Part shown: positions 8,461 through 15,226 of the stretch, one piece after another
How the letters are laid out: each line of letters begins with the position of its first letter
Position numbering within the stretch: position 1 is the stretch's first letter
NCBI GenBank assembly: GCA_905204385.1
Contig: CAJKZL010000014.1
Location: forward strand, 1 to 16,250
Reading direction: 5' to 3'
Source of the DNA: an uncultured Odoribacter sp.
Lineage (GTDB): Bacteria > Bacteroidota > Bacteroidia > Bacteroidales > Marinifilaceae
DNA: 16,250 bases
Notes under the pieces: generated by a model
What the model was told of the DNA's origin: nothing
The model's database searches: none
What the model saw: the letters and a program-made list of their open reading frames with translations, nothing else
Position numbers and translations under genes: made by a program

Positions 8461-8877
8461 CTACTTTTGAGTCTTTTCAATGGTTTGTGCAAATATCTTT
8501 TTGATCTTATTCTCATCTTTTACCCGTTCCGGAAGAAGGTTGAGCTTCCCTTTGACGAACATAACAGGAGCCACATTCAAATCCTGTGTCAAACGTAAGG
8601 TACGGGCTTTAAACCCTGCAACTAATCCGACTTCGTAGAGCCTTCCCGTTCTTTTCACTGATTCGAGAAAAGCGGAGTGAAAAGCTACGACAGGACGTGA
8701 TTCTTTATGGATGCATCTTTCTTTACGGGATCTCTCACGCAGATAGTCCATCACTTCAGGAATGTTTATTTCTTTGGGACACCGGGCAATACAGTTTTCG
8801 CAATTCAAGCAAATCCAAATGGCATTGGAACTTAACACGCGACGGTCATTTTGAGCATTTTTTTTCGTTATTCCCAT
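8461..8877 (-). pseudogene. hdrC: HdrC-like subunit, 5' end replaced at the junction
   Basis: A 138-residue open frame matching the C-terminal three-quarters of HdrC, a small protein that normally carries two [4Fe-4S] clusters and passes electrons from HdrA to HdrB. Only the second motif is present, in IWICLNCENCIARCPKEINIP (C23, C26, C29, C33). The region before it, which should hold another CxxCxxCxxxCP about 40 residues upstream, is missing, and the family's usual length is nearer 180-200. The apparent start codon at 8877 and the residues MGIT lie in DNA that matches the dispersed repeats of the right-hand segment (compare 15911-15950 and 16061-16090 in reverse complement). The true gene was therefore cut at the run of eight A on its coding strand (8858-8865) and its genuine N-terminus is not in this sequence. 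Confidence 0.82.
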
Positions 8878-8990
8878 GTTTTATTCTCTCCTGTCATGTT
8901 TGAGCTTGACCTGGACATCTCCCTTATGGTTTCCCCGGTCAAGCCGGAGAATGACAAAAAAGAAAAGTATGGGGATGACAATAGGGAGAG
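8868..8990. repeat. Degenerate dispersed palindromic repeat, copy A
   Basis: The core 8892-8956 begins TGTCATG and ends GAATGACA and aligns through its length with the core at 15802-15864: both share TGGACATCTC/CGGACATCTC in the middle and a CCGG..CAAG..CCGG-like second hairpin. The inner stems are decayed here. Purine-rich tails of the form GGGAATGACAGnAAAGAA extend on either side, to about 8868 on the left (read on the minus strand) and to about 8990 on the right (GGGGATGACAATAGGGAGAG). Its presence marks everything from about 8868 rightward as the same genome as the right end. Confidence 0.7.
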
Positions 8991-9220
8991 AAAGCCGGTG
9001 ATGCCAGACGGATGGAGCTTCTCCAAATATTCATTATAATCGGGATTCAGCCTTTTTGTTTTTGTTGACAATGCCGCATTTGTCGGCAGAATAGGGACGA
9101 GGCAGGCGAGAATCCGTCTGACCAAGGTCTGGCGGAGTGTGCGGATTTTTATTAAAAAAGGGCTGCCCGCAGCGGTGTTTTTACTGTGCCGCCGCTAAGA
9201 AAAAAGAGGCCGCTTTACCT

Positions 9221-9343
9221 CATTGTTGGTGCTCTGAGGAATATAATCCAAACAATGCCTATTATTTCAATTTGAAAAATGGCAACAATGATTGGAACAA
9301 TAAGAATAATACCAACAACAATGACCGCGTAGCGTTAGCTTTC
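9221..9343 (+). other. Asn-codon-rich stretch resembling a diversity-generating retroelement template or variable repeat
   Basis: Read in frame from 9221 the DNA gives HCWCSEEYNPNNAYYFNLKN and continues with GNNDWNNKNNTNNNDRVALAF. Of the 27 codons from 9245 to 9325, 14 are AAC or AAT, and the sequence is strongly adenine-rich against its surroundings. The layout (Trp-Cys-Ser-Glu-Tyr, then NNA, N-K-N-G, W/N-N-K-N-N, then Arg-Val and an Ala-Leu-Phe end) is that of C-terminal C-type-lectin variable repeats of diversity-generating retroelements, where AAY codons are the targets of adenine mutagenesis. The open frame from a GTG at 9137 to a stop at 9367 has no similarity to a target protein upstream of this stretch, so it may be a template repeat or a fragment of a target gene. 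No reverse transcriptase is in the window. A terminator follows at 9370-9397. Confidence 0.5.
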
Positions 9344-9369
9344 TTAATAGAAGTCATAAAGCCTTAATT

Positions 9370-9397
9370 TGCCGGATATTGTATCCGGCATTTTTTT
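9370..9397 (+). terminator. Rho-independent terminator after the Asn-rich stretch
   Basis: A 9-bp perfect stem, TGCCGGATA at 9370-9378 with TATCCGGCA at 9382-9390, a 3-base loop and seven T. It starts 3 bases after the TAA at 9365-9367 and implies that the Asn-rich stretch was transcribed rightward. Confidence 0.8.
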
Positions 9398-9399
9398 GC

Positions 9400-9578
9400 A
9401 GGGAAAGCGGCGGAAAGGAAACAGGCTTCTCCCGTTCAACAGAACAGCAAGGAGCTGCCAGATTGGGTACTCCCGCAAGCGGGTCCTCCTCGCGCCGTAG
9501 GATTCAAACTTCGCAGGCTCGTTTGAATCAACTATCCGCTCCAAACAGGCTCCCGTTGGTCGCCGCTCGTCCAGATAA
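9400..9578. other. Gene-free stretch with small inverted and direct repeats
   Basis: I see no credible gene here. It contains a hairpin CCCGC/GCGGG at 9472-9483, an inverted repeat GATTCAAAC (9501-9509) with GTTTGAATC (9521-9529), and a near-direct repeat AACAGGCTTCTCCCGTT (9420-9436) with AACAGGCTCCCGTT (9544-9557). The minus-strand open frame through it (9601-9344) has no recognisable domain. GTTTGAATC resembles a tRNA T-arm, but no cloverleaf can be drawn around it. Confidence 0.4.
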
Positions 9579-9631
9579 CCGGAGCCATAAAAAAACACCA
9601 TCTTCGAGATGGTGTTTTTTTATGGCTCCGG
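9579..9631 (-). terminator. Terminator of the tRNA transcript: perfect 25-bp-arm palindrome
   Basis: The left arm 9579-9603 and the right arm 9607-9631 are exact reverse complements, with a 3-base TCG loop. The core ACACCATCT/AGATGGTGT flanked by seven A and seven T is a standard bidirectional terminator for the leftward tRNA genes. The outer part of the right arm is the 3' end of tRNA-Asn plus its CCA (9623-9631), so the left arm contains an inverted copy of that tRNA end. Confidence 0.85.
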
Positions 9632-9697
9632 CTGCCTGATTCGAACAGGCGACCAATCGGTTAACAGCCGATTGCTCTACCGCTGAGCTAAGCCGGA
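9623..9697 (-). tRNA. tRNA-Asn (GTT)
   Basis: 75 bases including an encoded CCA. The 7-bp acceptor TCCGGCT/AGCCGGA pairs exactly, with discriminator G. The D arm is GCTCAGCGGTAGAGC, the anticodon loop CTGTTAA has GTT, and the T arm holds GTTCGAATC. It is 25 bases downstream of tRNA-Cys on the same strand and is probably cotranscribed from the promoter at 9841-9870. Confidence 0.96.
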
Positions 9698-9722
9698 ATA
9701 ATATATGCGGCAAGAATGAATT

Positions 9723-9797
9723 TGGAGGCCGGTACCGGAATTGAACCGATGTACAAGGATTTGCAGTCCTCTGCATGAGCCACTCTGCCAACCGGCC
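9723..9797 (-). tRNA. tRNA-Cys (GCA)
   Basis: 75 bases including an encoded CCA. The acceptor GGCCGGT/ACCGGCC pairs exactly and the discriminator is T (U in RNA), as required for tRNA-Cys. The anticodon loop CTGCAAA carries GCA, and the T arm holds GTTCAATTC. It is the first gene of the leftward tRNA transcript. Confidence 0.96.
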
Positions 9798-9840
9798 AAT
9801 CGGAATACCTAACTGAGTTCCTCATTCACTCAATGTTCTC

Positions 9841-9870
9841 TATATATACAAACTTTTTATTCCCCGTCAA
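9841..9870 (-). promoter_or_regulatory. Promoter of the tRNA-Cys/tRNA-Asn transcript
   Basis: On the minus strand TTGACG (9870-9865) is followed after 16-18 bases by TATATA (within 9848-9841). It lies about 45 bases upstream of tRNA-Cys. The surrounding 9841-9960 is very AT-rich, with runs of A and T that could act as an upstream activating element. Confidence 0.7.
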
Positions 9871-9988
9871 TAACTTTTTTTAAAAAATTTATATTTTTTT
9901 GCATAAGCGCCAAAAAACTCTTTTTTTATGGCTTTGTTAGGCTATCATAAGGCTGAATTTACAGGAACAAAAAGGGAGAAAGCTTTTG

Positions 9989-10420
9989 ATGAAAATTGTT
10001 GCGGCGGCTGACCACGGCGGTTTCGAAATGAAGAATCAGATTGTTGAAGATCTGCGTAAACAGGGGTTTGCGGTTGAGGATTTGGGGACAAATTCGGCAG
10101 ACTCGGTTGATTATCCTGATTTTGCCGAAAAAGCGACGGCAAAAGTGCTGGCTGGACAAGCGGATTTGGGCATATTGGTCTGCGGCACCGGAATCGGCAT
10201 TTCAATTGCCGCCAACCGGCATAAGGGTATCCGCGCCGCAATCCTTTATGACGATTATGTTGCCAAGGTTGCCCGCGAGCACAACAATGCGAACGTTCTT
10301 TGTTTTGGCGGCCGTACGATGTCGACAGAAGACGTTTTGCGGAGAATCGGCATTTTTCTGAAGGCGGCGTATGAAGGCGGCCGTCATGACCGCAGACTTT
10401 GCAAGCTTGATTTGGATTGA
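9989..10420 (+). CDS. rpiB: Ribose-5-phosphate isomerase B
   Basis: A 143-residue RpiB/LacAB-family isomerase that interconverts ribose 5-phosphate and ribulose 5-phosphate in the pentose phosphate pathway. The start is the ATG at 9989, ten bases after a GGGAG ribosome site at 9974-9978; a TTG codon immediately upstream at 9986 is not needed. Visible active-site features are DHGG at residues 8-11, the phosphate loop and catalytic cysteine in CGTGIGISIAANR (C65 to R77), and the REHNNAN segment with H98. Length is standard for the family. The glyA start lies 10 bases after the stop, giving the rpiB-glyA pair that is characteristic of alphaproteobacteria. Cytoplasmic. Confidence 0.95.
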   Translation: MKIVAAADHGGFEMKNQIVEDLRKQGFAVEDLGTNSADSVDYPDFAEKATAKVLAGQADLGILVCGTGIGISIAANRHKGIRAAILYDDYVAKVAREHNNANVLCFGGRTMSTEDVLRRIGIFLKAAYEGGRHDRRLCKLDLD

Positions 10421-10430
10421 GGGGTAAACC

Positions 10431-11684
10431 ATGGATTTTGTAAAAGATTTGAAAAGCGAAGACAAAGAGATTTTTGACGCTATTGCGGCCGAATTTGACC
10501 GTCAGCAGAACCAGATTGAGCTGATTGCTTCGGAAAACATCGTATCAAAGGCGGTATTGGAAGCCCAGGGGTCGATTTTGACCAACAAATATGCGGAGGG
10601 TTACCCGGCCAAACGGTATTATCGCGGCTGCGAGTTTGTCGACGTGGTTGAGAACTTGGCTATCGAACGCGCCAAAAAGCTGTTTAACGCCCGTTTTGTC
10701 AATGTACAGCCGCATTCCGGCAGTCAGGCGAACACCGGCGTTTATGTGGCGCTGCTGAAACCCTGCGACACGATTATGGGCATGTCTTTGGATGCGGGCG
10801 GGCATTTGACGCACGGTTCAAAGGTTTCCTTTTCCGGCAAATGGCTTAATTCGGTTCAGTACGGGGTTTGCAGAGACACCGGGCTGATTGATTATGACGA
10901 AGTTGAGCGGCTGGCTCTGGAAAATAAGCCGAAATTGATTGTTGCCGGCGGTTCGGCTTATCCGCGGCAGATTGATTTTAAGCGTTTCCGCGAAATTGCC
11001 GACAAAATCGGGGCGTATCTGATGGTGGACATGGCGCATTTTGCCGGTTTGGTTGCCGGCGGCGTACATCCGAATCCGCTGGAATATGCCGACGTGGTTA
11101 CGACGACCACGCACAAGACTCTGCGCGGCCCGCGCGGCGGCATGATTTTGACCAATAACGAGGAAATTGCCAAGAAAATCAACTCGGCGATTTTTCCGGG
11201 AACGCAGGGCGGTCCTCTGGAGCATGTGATTGCCGCCAAGGCGGTTTGTTTTGCCGAAGACCTGACGCCGCAGTTTAAGAAATATGCCGCGCAGGTGGTC
11301 AGCAATGCCAAAGCAATGGGCGAAAGACTGAAAAAACGCGGTTTGGATTTGGTTTCCGGCGGCACCGATACGCATTTGCTGCTGGTAGACCTGCGCCCGA
11401 AGGGGCTGACCGGCGACGTGGTTTCCGAAGCGATGGAACTTGCGCATATGACCTGCAACAAAAACGCCATTCCGTTTGACCCGCAGCCGCCGAAGGTAAC
11501 TTCGGGCGTTCGGGTCGGCACGCCGGCCGGAACGACCCGCGGTTTTAAAGAAGCGGAATTTGAACAGGTTGCCGACTGGATGGGCGATGTTATCGACGCT
11601 CTGGCAAAGGGCGACGCGGCGGAAACCATTAATAAGGTCAGAAAACAGGTAATAGAGCTTTGCCGCCGGTTTCCGATTTCCTAA
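10431..11684 (+). CDS. glyA: Serine hydroxymethyltransferase
   Basis: A 417-residue PLP enzyme that interconverts serine and glycine while charging tetrahydrofolate with a one-carbon unit. The PLP lysine is K229 in [16 protein letters not shown] (222-237), at the same residue number as in E. coli GlyA. Other hallmarks are LIASENIVS (31-39), [12 protein letters not shown] (53-64), HSGSQAN (95-101) and [13 protein letters not shown] (199-211). The ribosome site GAGGGG overlaps the rpiB stop, so the two genes are probably coupled. Length and motifs are complete. The transcript ends at the hairpin at 11731-11769. Confidence 0.97.
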   Translation: MDFVKDLKSEDKEIFDAIAAEFDRQQNQIELIASENIVSKAVLEAQGSILTNKYAEGYPAKRYYRGCEFVDVVENLAIERAKKLFNARFVNVQPHSGSQANTGVYVALLKPCDTIMGMSLDAGGHLTHGSKVSFSGKWLNSVQYGVCRDTGLIDYDEVERLALENKPKLIVAGGSAYPRQIDFKRFREIADKIGAYLMVDMAHFAGLVAGGVHPNPLEYADVVTTTTHKTLRGPRGGMILTNNEEIAKKINSAIFPGTQGGPLEHVIAAKAVCFAEDLTPQFKKYAAQVVSNAKAMGERLKKRGLDLVSGGTDTHLLLVDLRPKGLTGDVVSEAMELAHMTCNKNAIPFDPQPPKVTSGVRVGTPAGTTRGFKEAEFEQVADWMGDVIDALAKGDAAETINKVRKQVIELCRRFPIS

Positions 11685-11730
11685 AACCTGCATAACGGAG
11701 GGTTTGTTCTTCGTTTTGGGCAAAATACAT

Positions 11731-11769
11731 AAAAAAACATCTCCGGCAGGGTGCGGGAGATGTTTTTTT
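11731..11769. terminator. Bidirectional terminator between glyA and the lipoprotein gene
   Basis: Arms 11731-11744 (seven A then CATCTCC) and 11756-11769 (GGAGATG then seven T) are exact complements. Converging genes end on both sides, at 11684 (plus) and 11791 (minus), and the A and T runs make it work in both directions. Confidence 0.85.
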
Positions 11770-11790
11770 TACGGGTATTCCAACTAATCT

Positions 11791-12510
11791 TTAATAGGCG
11801 ACTTTGCTGGAATAAAGTCCTTTCATGGTGTTGTAATCCAAGGCACCTTTAGTGTATTTTGATGCCTGAACTCTGTTCATTTTGCGGACGGGTTTGCCTT
11901 CAGCGTCATACAGCTTGTAGCCGGAATCGTCCTTGCAGAGGTAGTAAGTCGGCGTTTTTTCATCTTTTTTGGCCTTTCCGTCGACAATGTAGATTTCTTC
12001 CATGCCCTGAAGAATTTCCTTGTTGTCATAGGAAAGGACGCCGAGTTTGCCGTCTTGCCGATAATAAATCTGGCTGGCGCTGATGAAAAGTTTTTCTTTC
12101 GGACCGACAGTTTTGCCGTTGGCCACAACATAAACCTTTTCGCCTTCGCCGTCTGTTCGGCTGACAATAAATTTTTCGCCGCCGGCAAGTTTGTCGATAA
12201 CACAATAAGAGCCGGAAATCAGAATCTTGCCGGTGTTGTCAAAGACAATCTTCTTGTCCGCGGTTTCGCCGATGAAGAACTCTTCCAGGTTTTTGGGCGG
12301 AGCGGTAAAAACGCATTTAATCCTGGCAATGCCCGATTTGGTTTCGCGTATGCCCCACAGAAAAGTTTCGGAAGTTTTGTCCTGCAAAACAGCGTAAGCC
12401 GTCAGGTTGCCGTCGCCGAGCAATACGGGTTCGGGAGTCTTGGGTCCGCAGCTTGTTGCCAGAAAGGCAACCATCATCATCGAAATGACGATAAACAAGT
12501 TCTTTTTCAT
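11791..12510 (-). CDS. Putative lipoprotein of unknown function
   Basis: A 239-residue protein when started at the ATG at 12510, where the sequence begins MKKNLFIVISMMMVAFLATSC. This is a lipoprotein signal peptide with the modified cysteine at residue 21, although alanine sits at -3 rather than the usual leucine. The longer frame to 12570 puts 20 extra residues before the signal peptide and is unlikely. The mature part is a run of short beta-strand-like segments with phrases such as DKKIVFDNTGKILISGSY, DGKLGVLSYDNKEILQGMEE and YKLYDAEGKPVRK, reminiscent of WG-type beta repeats, but I do not assign a family. No clear ribosome site precedes the start, unlike most neighbours. It interrupts the rpiB-glyA / nrdR-nusB block on the opposite strand, which suggests an inserted, lineage-specific gene. 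Likely anchored to an outer or inner membrane. Confidence 0.75.
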   Translation of the reverse strand: MKKNLFIVISMMMVAFLATSCGPKTPEPVLLGDGNLTAYAVLQDKTSETFLWGIRETKSGIARIKCVFTAPPKNLEEFFIGETADKKIVFDNTGKILISGSYCVIDKLAGGEKFIVSRTDGEGEKVYVVANGKTVGPKEKLFISASQIYYRQDGKLGVLSYDNKEILQGMEEIYIVDGKAKKDEKTPTYYLCKDDSGYKLYDAEGKPVRKMNRVQASKYTKGALDYNTMKGLYSSKVAY

Positions 12511-12702
12511 GATGCTTGAAAATTTAGAAATTAAACAATGGATTAATTGAAAACATACAGGTACAGACATGAAAAAGATAGCTTTTTCGGGGGAATATAT
12601 CTATACTAATATGTTGAATATCTGCACGTTAGCACAGTTTATCCAAAAGTGCAATAGACAAAATTTATTTGTTTTGGCAAATAATGAAAGCGGTTTTAAT
12701 CC

Positions 12703-12731
12703 TTGCCTTTGCCGGGCGGTTTTGTTATATT
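12703..12731 (+). promoter_or_regulatory. Promoter of the murF-nrdR-nusB run
   Basis: TTGCCT (12703-12708), a 17-base spacer and TATATT (12726-12731), 36 bases upstream of the chosen murF start. Good match to a sigma-70-type promoter; judged by eye only. Confidence 0.55.
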
Positions 12732-12767
12732 CCGGCAATAGTAAAATTTTTTGATGACGGGAAATCC

Positions 12768-14090
12768 ATGATTAAGCTTAATTCCAAAAAGATTGCCGAG
12801 ATTGTCGGGTCGCCGATGGTTGTGGTTGACGCAGACATTGACGAAGTGGTTACGGACAGCCGGGTTGCCAAACGGGGCGATTTGTTTATTGCCATCAAGG
12901 GCGAGAAGTTTGACGGGCACGATTTTGTAAAAGACGTGATTTCACGCGGTGTGGAAGTGGTTGTGGTGCAGAAGCAGCTGCCGGACGTGCCGGCGGTGCG
13001 GCAGATTGTGGTGCCTGATACGCTGATTGCCTACGGCAAAATCGGGCGTTATGTGCGGCGGCAGTTTAAGGGAAAGGTCATTGCGCTGACCGGGAGCGCC
13101 GGCAAAACCACGACCAAGGAAGAATTGAAGTTTGCCCTGTCGCAGTTTGCGCCGACTTATGCTACCGGAGGCAATCACAACAATTTTGTCGGAGTGCCGG
13201 AAACCCTTTGCAAGCTGGATATGAACGCCGCCTATGCCGTAATTGAAATGGGTATGAGCGCAAAGGGCGAGATTGCACGGCTGGTGTCTTTTACGGAGCC
13301 GGACATTGCGGTCGTGACTAACGTTTATCCGATGCATATTGAATTTTTTGACAGCTTTGAAGGGATTGCCGAAGCCAAGGCCGAGATTTTTGGCGGACTG
13401 CCGAAAGACGGCGGCACGGCGGTAATCAATGCCGATACCAATTTTGCCGATATTCTGGAGAAGCGGGCGGCCGGGCATGGTGCGAAAATCGTCAAATTCG
13501 GCAGGGACTTTCATCCCGATGTCAGGCTGGAACTGTCGGAAGAGGGCGAACATCATCTTTATAACGCCTGGTGCGTATTGAGCGTGATTGCGGAACTGGG
13601 GCTTGACGTGAATCGCGCGGCGGCGGCGCTGAAAAATTTCGGCGCGTTGGACGGCCGCGGCAAAAAACATTTGTTGCATACTGCGGCCGGAGCCGAATAT
13701 ACGCTGATTGACGACAGTTATTCCGGTCAGCCGGAGGCGATGAAACTGGCGATTAAGTCGTTGTCCGGCATGAAATGCGGCGGCCGCAGAATTGCGGTGC
13801 TGGGCAAAATGGCCGAGCTTGGCGCTCATTCGCAGGAGAAACATATTGAAATCGGGCGGGTTCTGGCGGAGAGCAGCGTTGACGTTGTTGTCGGCGTCAA
13901 GCCGGAAACACAGGATATGCTGGCGCAGCTGCCGGAGCGCATTGAACGGCATTATTTTGAAAATAAAGACGGTTTGGATGAATTTTTGTTGAATAAGTTG
14001 TTGCAAAATAATGATATTGTCCTTATAAAAGGGGCAAGATATTCTTCAGAATTGTATAAAGTGACCGAAAGTCTGATTAAGCACGGATAG
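12768..14090 (+). CDS. murF: UDP-N-acetylmuramoyl-tripeptide--D-alanyl-D-alanine ligase
   Basis: A 440-residue Mur ligase that adds D-Ala-D-Ala to the UDP-MurNAc-tripeptide, the last cytoplasmic step of peptidoglycan precursor assembly. The N-terminal UDP-binding domain has DSR (30-32) and [19 protein letters not shown] (36-54); the ATP-binding P-loop is [11 protein letters not shown] (109-119); [15 protein letters not shown] and EMGM follow, then [11 protein letters not shown] and the C-terminal domain with [13 protein letters not shown], where the usual DDSYNANP is altered. I chose the ATG at 12768, preceded by a GACGGGA-like site, because the longer frame to 12669 would cover the promoter. 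Normally murF sits in the division/cell-wall cluster; here it is alone, 11 bases before nrdR. Confidence 0.92.
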   Translation: MIKLNSKKIAEIVGSPMVVVDADIDEVVTDSRVAKRGDLFIAIKGEKFDGHDFVKDVISRGVEVVVVQKQLPDVPAVRQIVVPDTLIAYGKIGRYVRRQFKGKVIALTGSAGKTTTKEELKFALSQFAPTYATGGNHNNFVGVPETLCKLDMNAAYAVIEMGMSAKGEIARLVSFTEPDIAVVTNVYPMHIEFFDSFEGIAEAKAEIFGGLPKDGGTAVINADTNFADILEKRAAGHGAKIVKFGRDFHPDVRLELSEEGEHHLYNAWCVLSVIAELGLDVNRAAAALKNFGALDGRGKKHLLHTAAGAEYTLIDDSYSGQPEAMKLAIKSLSGMKCGGRRIAVLGKMAELGAHSQEKHIEIGRVLAESSVDVVVGVKPETQDMLAQLPERIERHYFENKDGLDEFLLNKLLQNNDIVLIKGARYSSELYKVTESLIKHG

Positions 14091-14101
14091 GAAGAACGGC
14101 G

Positions 14102-14590
14102 ATGAAATGTCCTTTTTGCGGTTTTGCCGACACGCAGGTAAAAGACTCGCGCACGACGGATGACAATACCTGTATCCGCCGCCGGCGGGAGTGTCCGGAG
14201 TGCGGTTCGCGTTTTACGACTTTTGAGCGGGTGCAGCTGCGCGAACTGATTGTGGTTAAGAAAAACGGCGACAAAACGATGTTTGACCGCGACAAGCTGG
14301 CGCGTTCGATTGAGCTGGCCGTGCGCAAGCGGCCGGTTAATCCGGAACGGGTGGAGAAGGTTGTCAACTCCATTCAGCGGCGTCTGGAAAGCTCCGGGGA
14401 AACCGAAATTCCGTCGCGGGTTATCGGCGAGTATGTGATGGAGGCCCTTTCCAAACTCGATCATATCGCTTATATTCGTTTTGCGTCAGTATATAAGGAT
14501 TTTCGCGAAGTGAAGGATTTTGAAGATTTTGTTGAAACGATTGACAGACTGGCAAAGCCCGAAACTTTGCCGCATATTGAGGACGAGTAA
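14102..14590 (+). CDS. nrdR: Transcriptional repressor NrdR
   Basis: A 162-residue NrdR, the zinc-ribbon and ATP-cone repressor that senses ATP/dATP and controls ribonucleotide reductase genes. The zinc ribbon has C3, C6, C31 and C34 (MKCPFCGF...CPECGSRF). The ATP-cone region follows, with [16 protein letters not shown] and the helical part to [12 protein letters not shown]. The start has a GGAAGAA site 5 bases upstream, and nusB begins 2 bases after the stop, so it is part of the murF-nrdR-nusB run. In alphaproteobacteria nrdR usually follows glyA, matching the order here apart from the inserted lipoprotein and murF. Confidence 0.95.
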   Translation: MKCPFCGFADTQVKDSRTTDDNTCIRRRRECPECGSRFTTFERVQLRELIVVKKNGDKTMFDRDKLARSIELAVRKRPVNPERVEKVVNSIQRRLESSGETEIPSRVIGEYVMEALSKLDHIAYIRFASVYKDFREVKDFEDFVETIDRLAKPETLPHIEDE

Positions 14591-14592
14591 AA

Positions 14593-15084
14593 ATGGCGAA
14601 GTTTATTTCCGAAAAGATTAAAATGAAGTCCGGTGCGCGGCTGGCTGCCGTGCAGGCAACTTATATGATTGCATACGGCGACCTGCCGGTGGACGAAGTC
14701 GTCAAGGATTTTGTAAACGGCGAAGTCGGGCGTTATGTGATTGAAGACAACGGCATTACCGAGGAAATGATTGCCGTTTCGGACATCGACACCAACTATT
14801 TTTCCAATCTGGTGCGGGGCGTGCATGCCAAAAAGGAAGATTTGGAAAAATCGCTGAATGCCTATCTTAACGACGGCTGGCTGTTTGAGCGTATGGACGG
14901 TACGTTGCAGGCACTGTTGCTTTGCGCAATTTATGAAATTACCAACACCTTAGACGTTGATGTTAAAGTGTTGATTCAAGAATATGTCGATTTGGCCTAT
15001 GCGTTTTTCGTCAAGAACGAACCGAAGATGGTAAATGCGCTGCTGGATCAGATTGCCAAGGAAACGCGTTCTATGGGAAACTAA
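14593..15084 (+). CDS. nusB: Transcription antitermination factor NusB
   Basis: A 163-residue all-helical NusB, which binds boxA RNA with NusE (ribosomal protein S10) during rRNA operon antitermination. Family features include KSGARLAAVQATYMIAYG near the N-terminus (the ARxxAxQAxY helix), then LLLCAIYEI, DVDVKVLIQEYVDLAYAF and the closing NALLDQIAKE. The sequence is more divergent than most, with an extended middle (residues 30-75), but the length is within the family range. It follows nrdR directly. The ribD/ribE/ribH genes that often separate nrdR and nusB in alphaproteobacteria are missing. Confidence 0.88.
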   Translation: MAKFISEKIKMKSGARLAAVQATYMIAYGDLPVDEVVKDFVNGEVGRYVIEDNGITEEMIAVSDIDTNYFSNLVRGVHAKKEDLEKSLNAYLNDGWLFERMDGTLQALLLCAIYEITNTLDVDVKVLIQEYVDLAYAFFVKNEPKMVNALLDQIAKETRSMGN

Positions 15085-15226
15085 TACAGAAACGACAGGA
15101 CAAAAGTGTCCTCACGTATCAGTTTGTACGCTGCGGTACTTTTGCCTTGGTTCCTTATTATTTTCCGCATATAACGCAGTTTCCTGCAGAGGAATGGGAA
15201 ACTAAACGATAATATCAGGTAAAAAG

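Noticed and set aside
8868..9125. Minus-strand open frame of 85 codons covering the left repeat
   Set aside because: Its C-terminal part (GLTGETIREMSRSSSNMTG) is simply the dispersed repeat translated, and it has no ribosome site or recognisable domain.
9528..9791. Minus-strand open frame of 87 codons
   Set aside because: It lies across both tRNA genes and their terminator.
10818..11723. Long minus-strand open frame of 301 codons opposite glyA
   Set aside because: It is the complement of a strongly supported glyA; the high G+C at third positions opens antisense frames. The 354-codon frame opposite murF (12942-14006) is rejected for the same reason.
12669..12767. N-terminal extension of murF with a signal-like start
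   Set aside because: The extra 33 residues would cover a good promoter at 12703-12731, and MurF proteins begin at a segment like [14 protein letters not shown].
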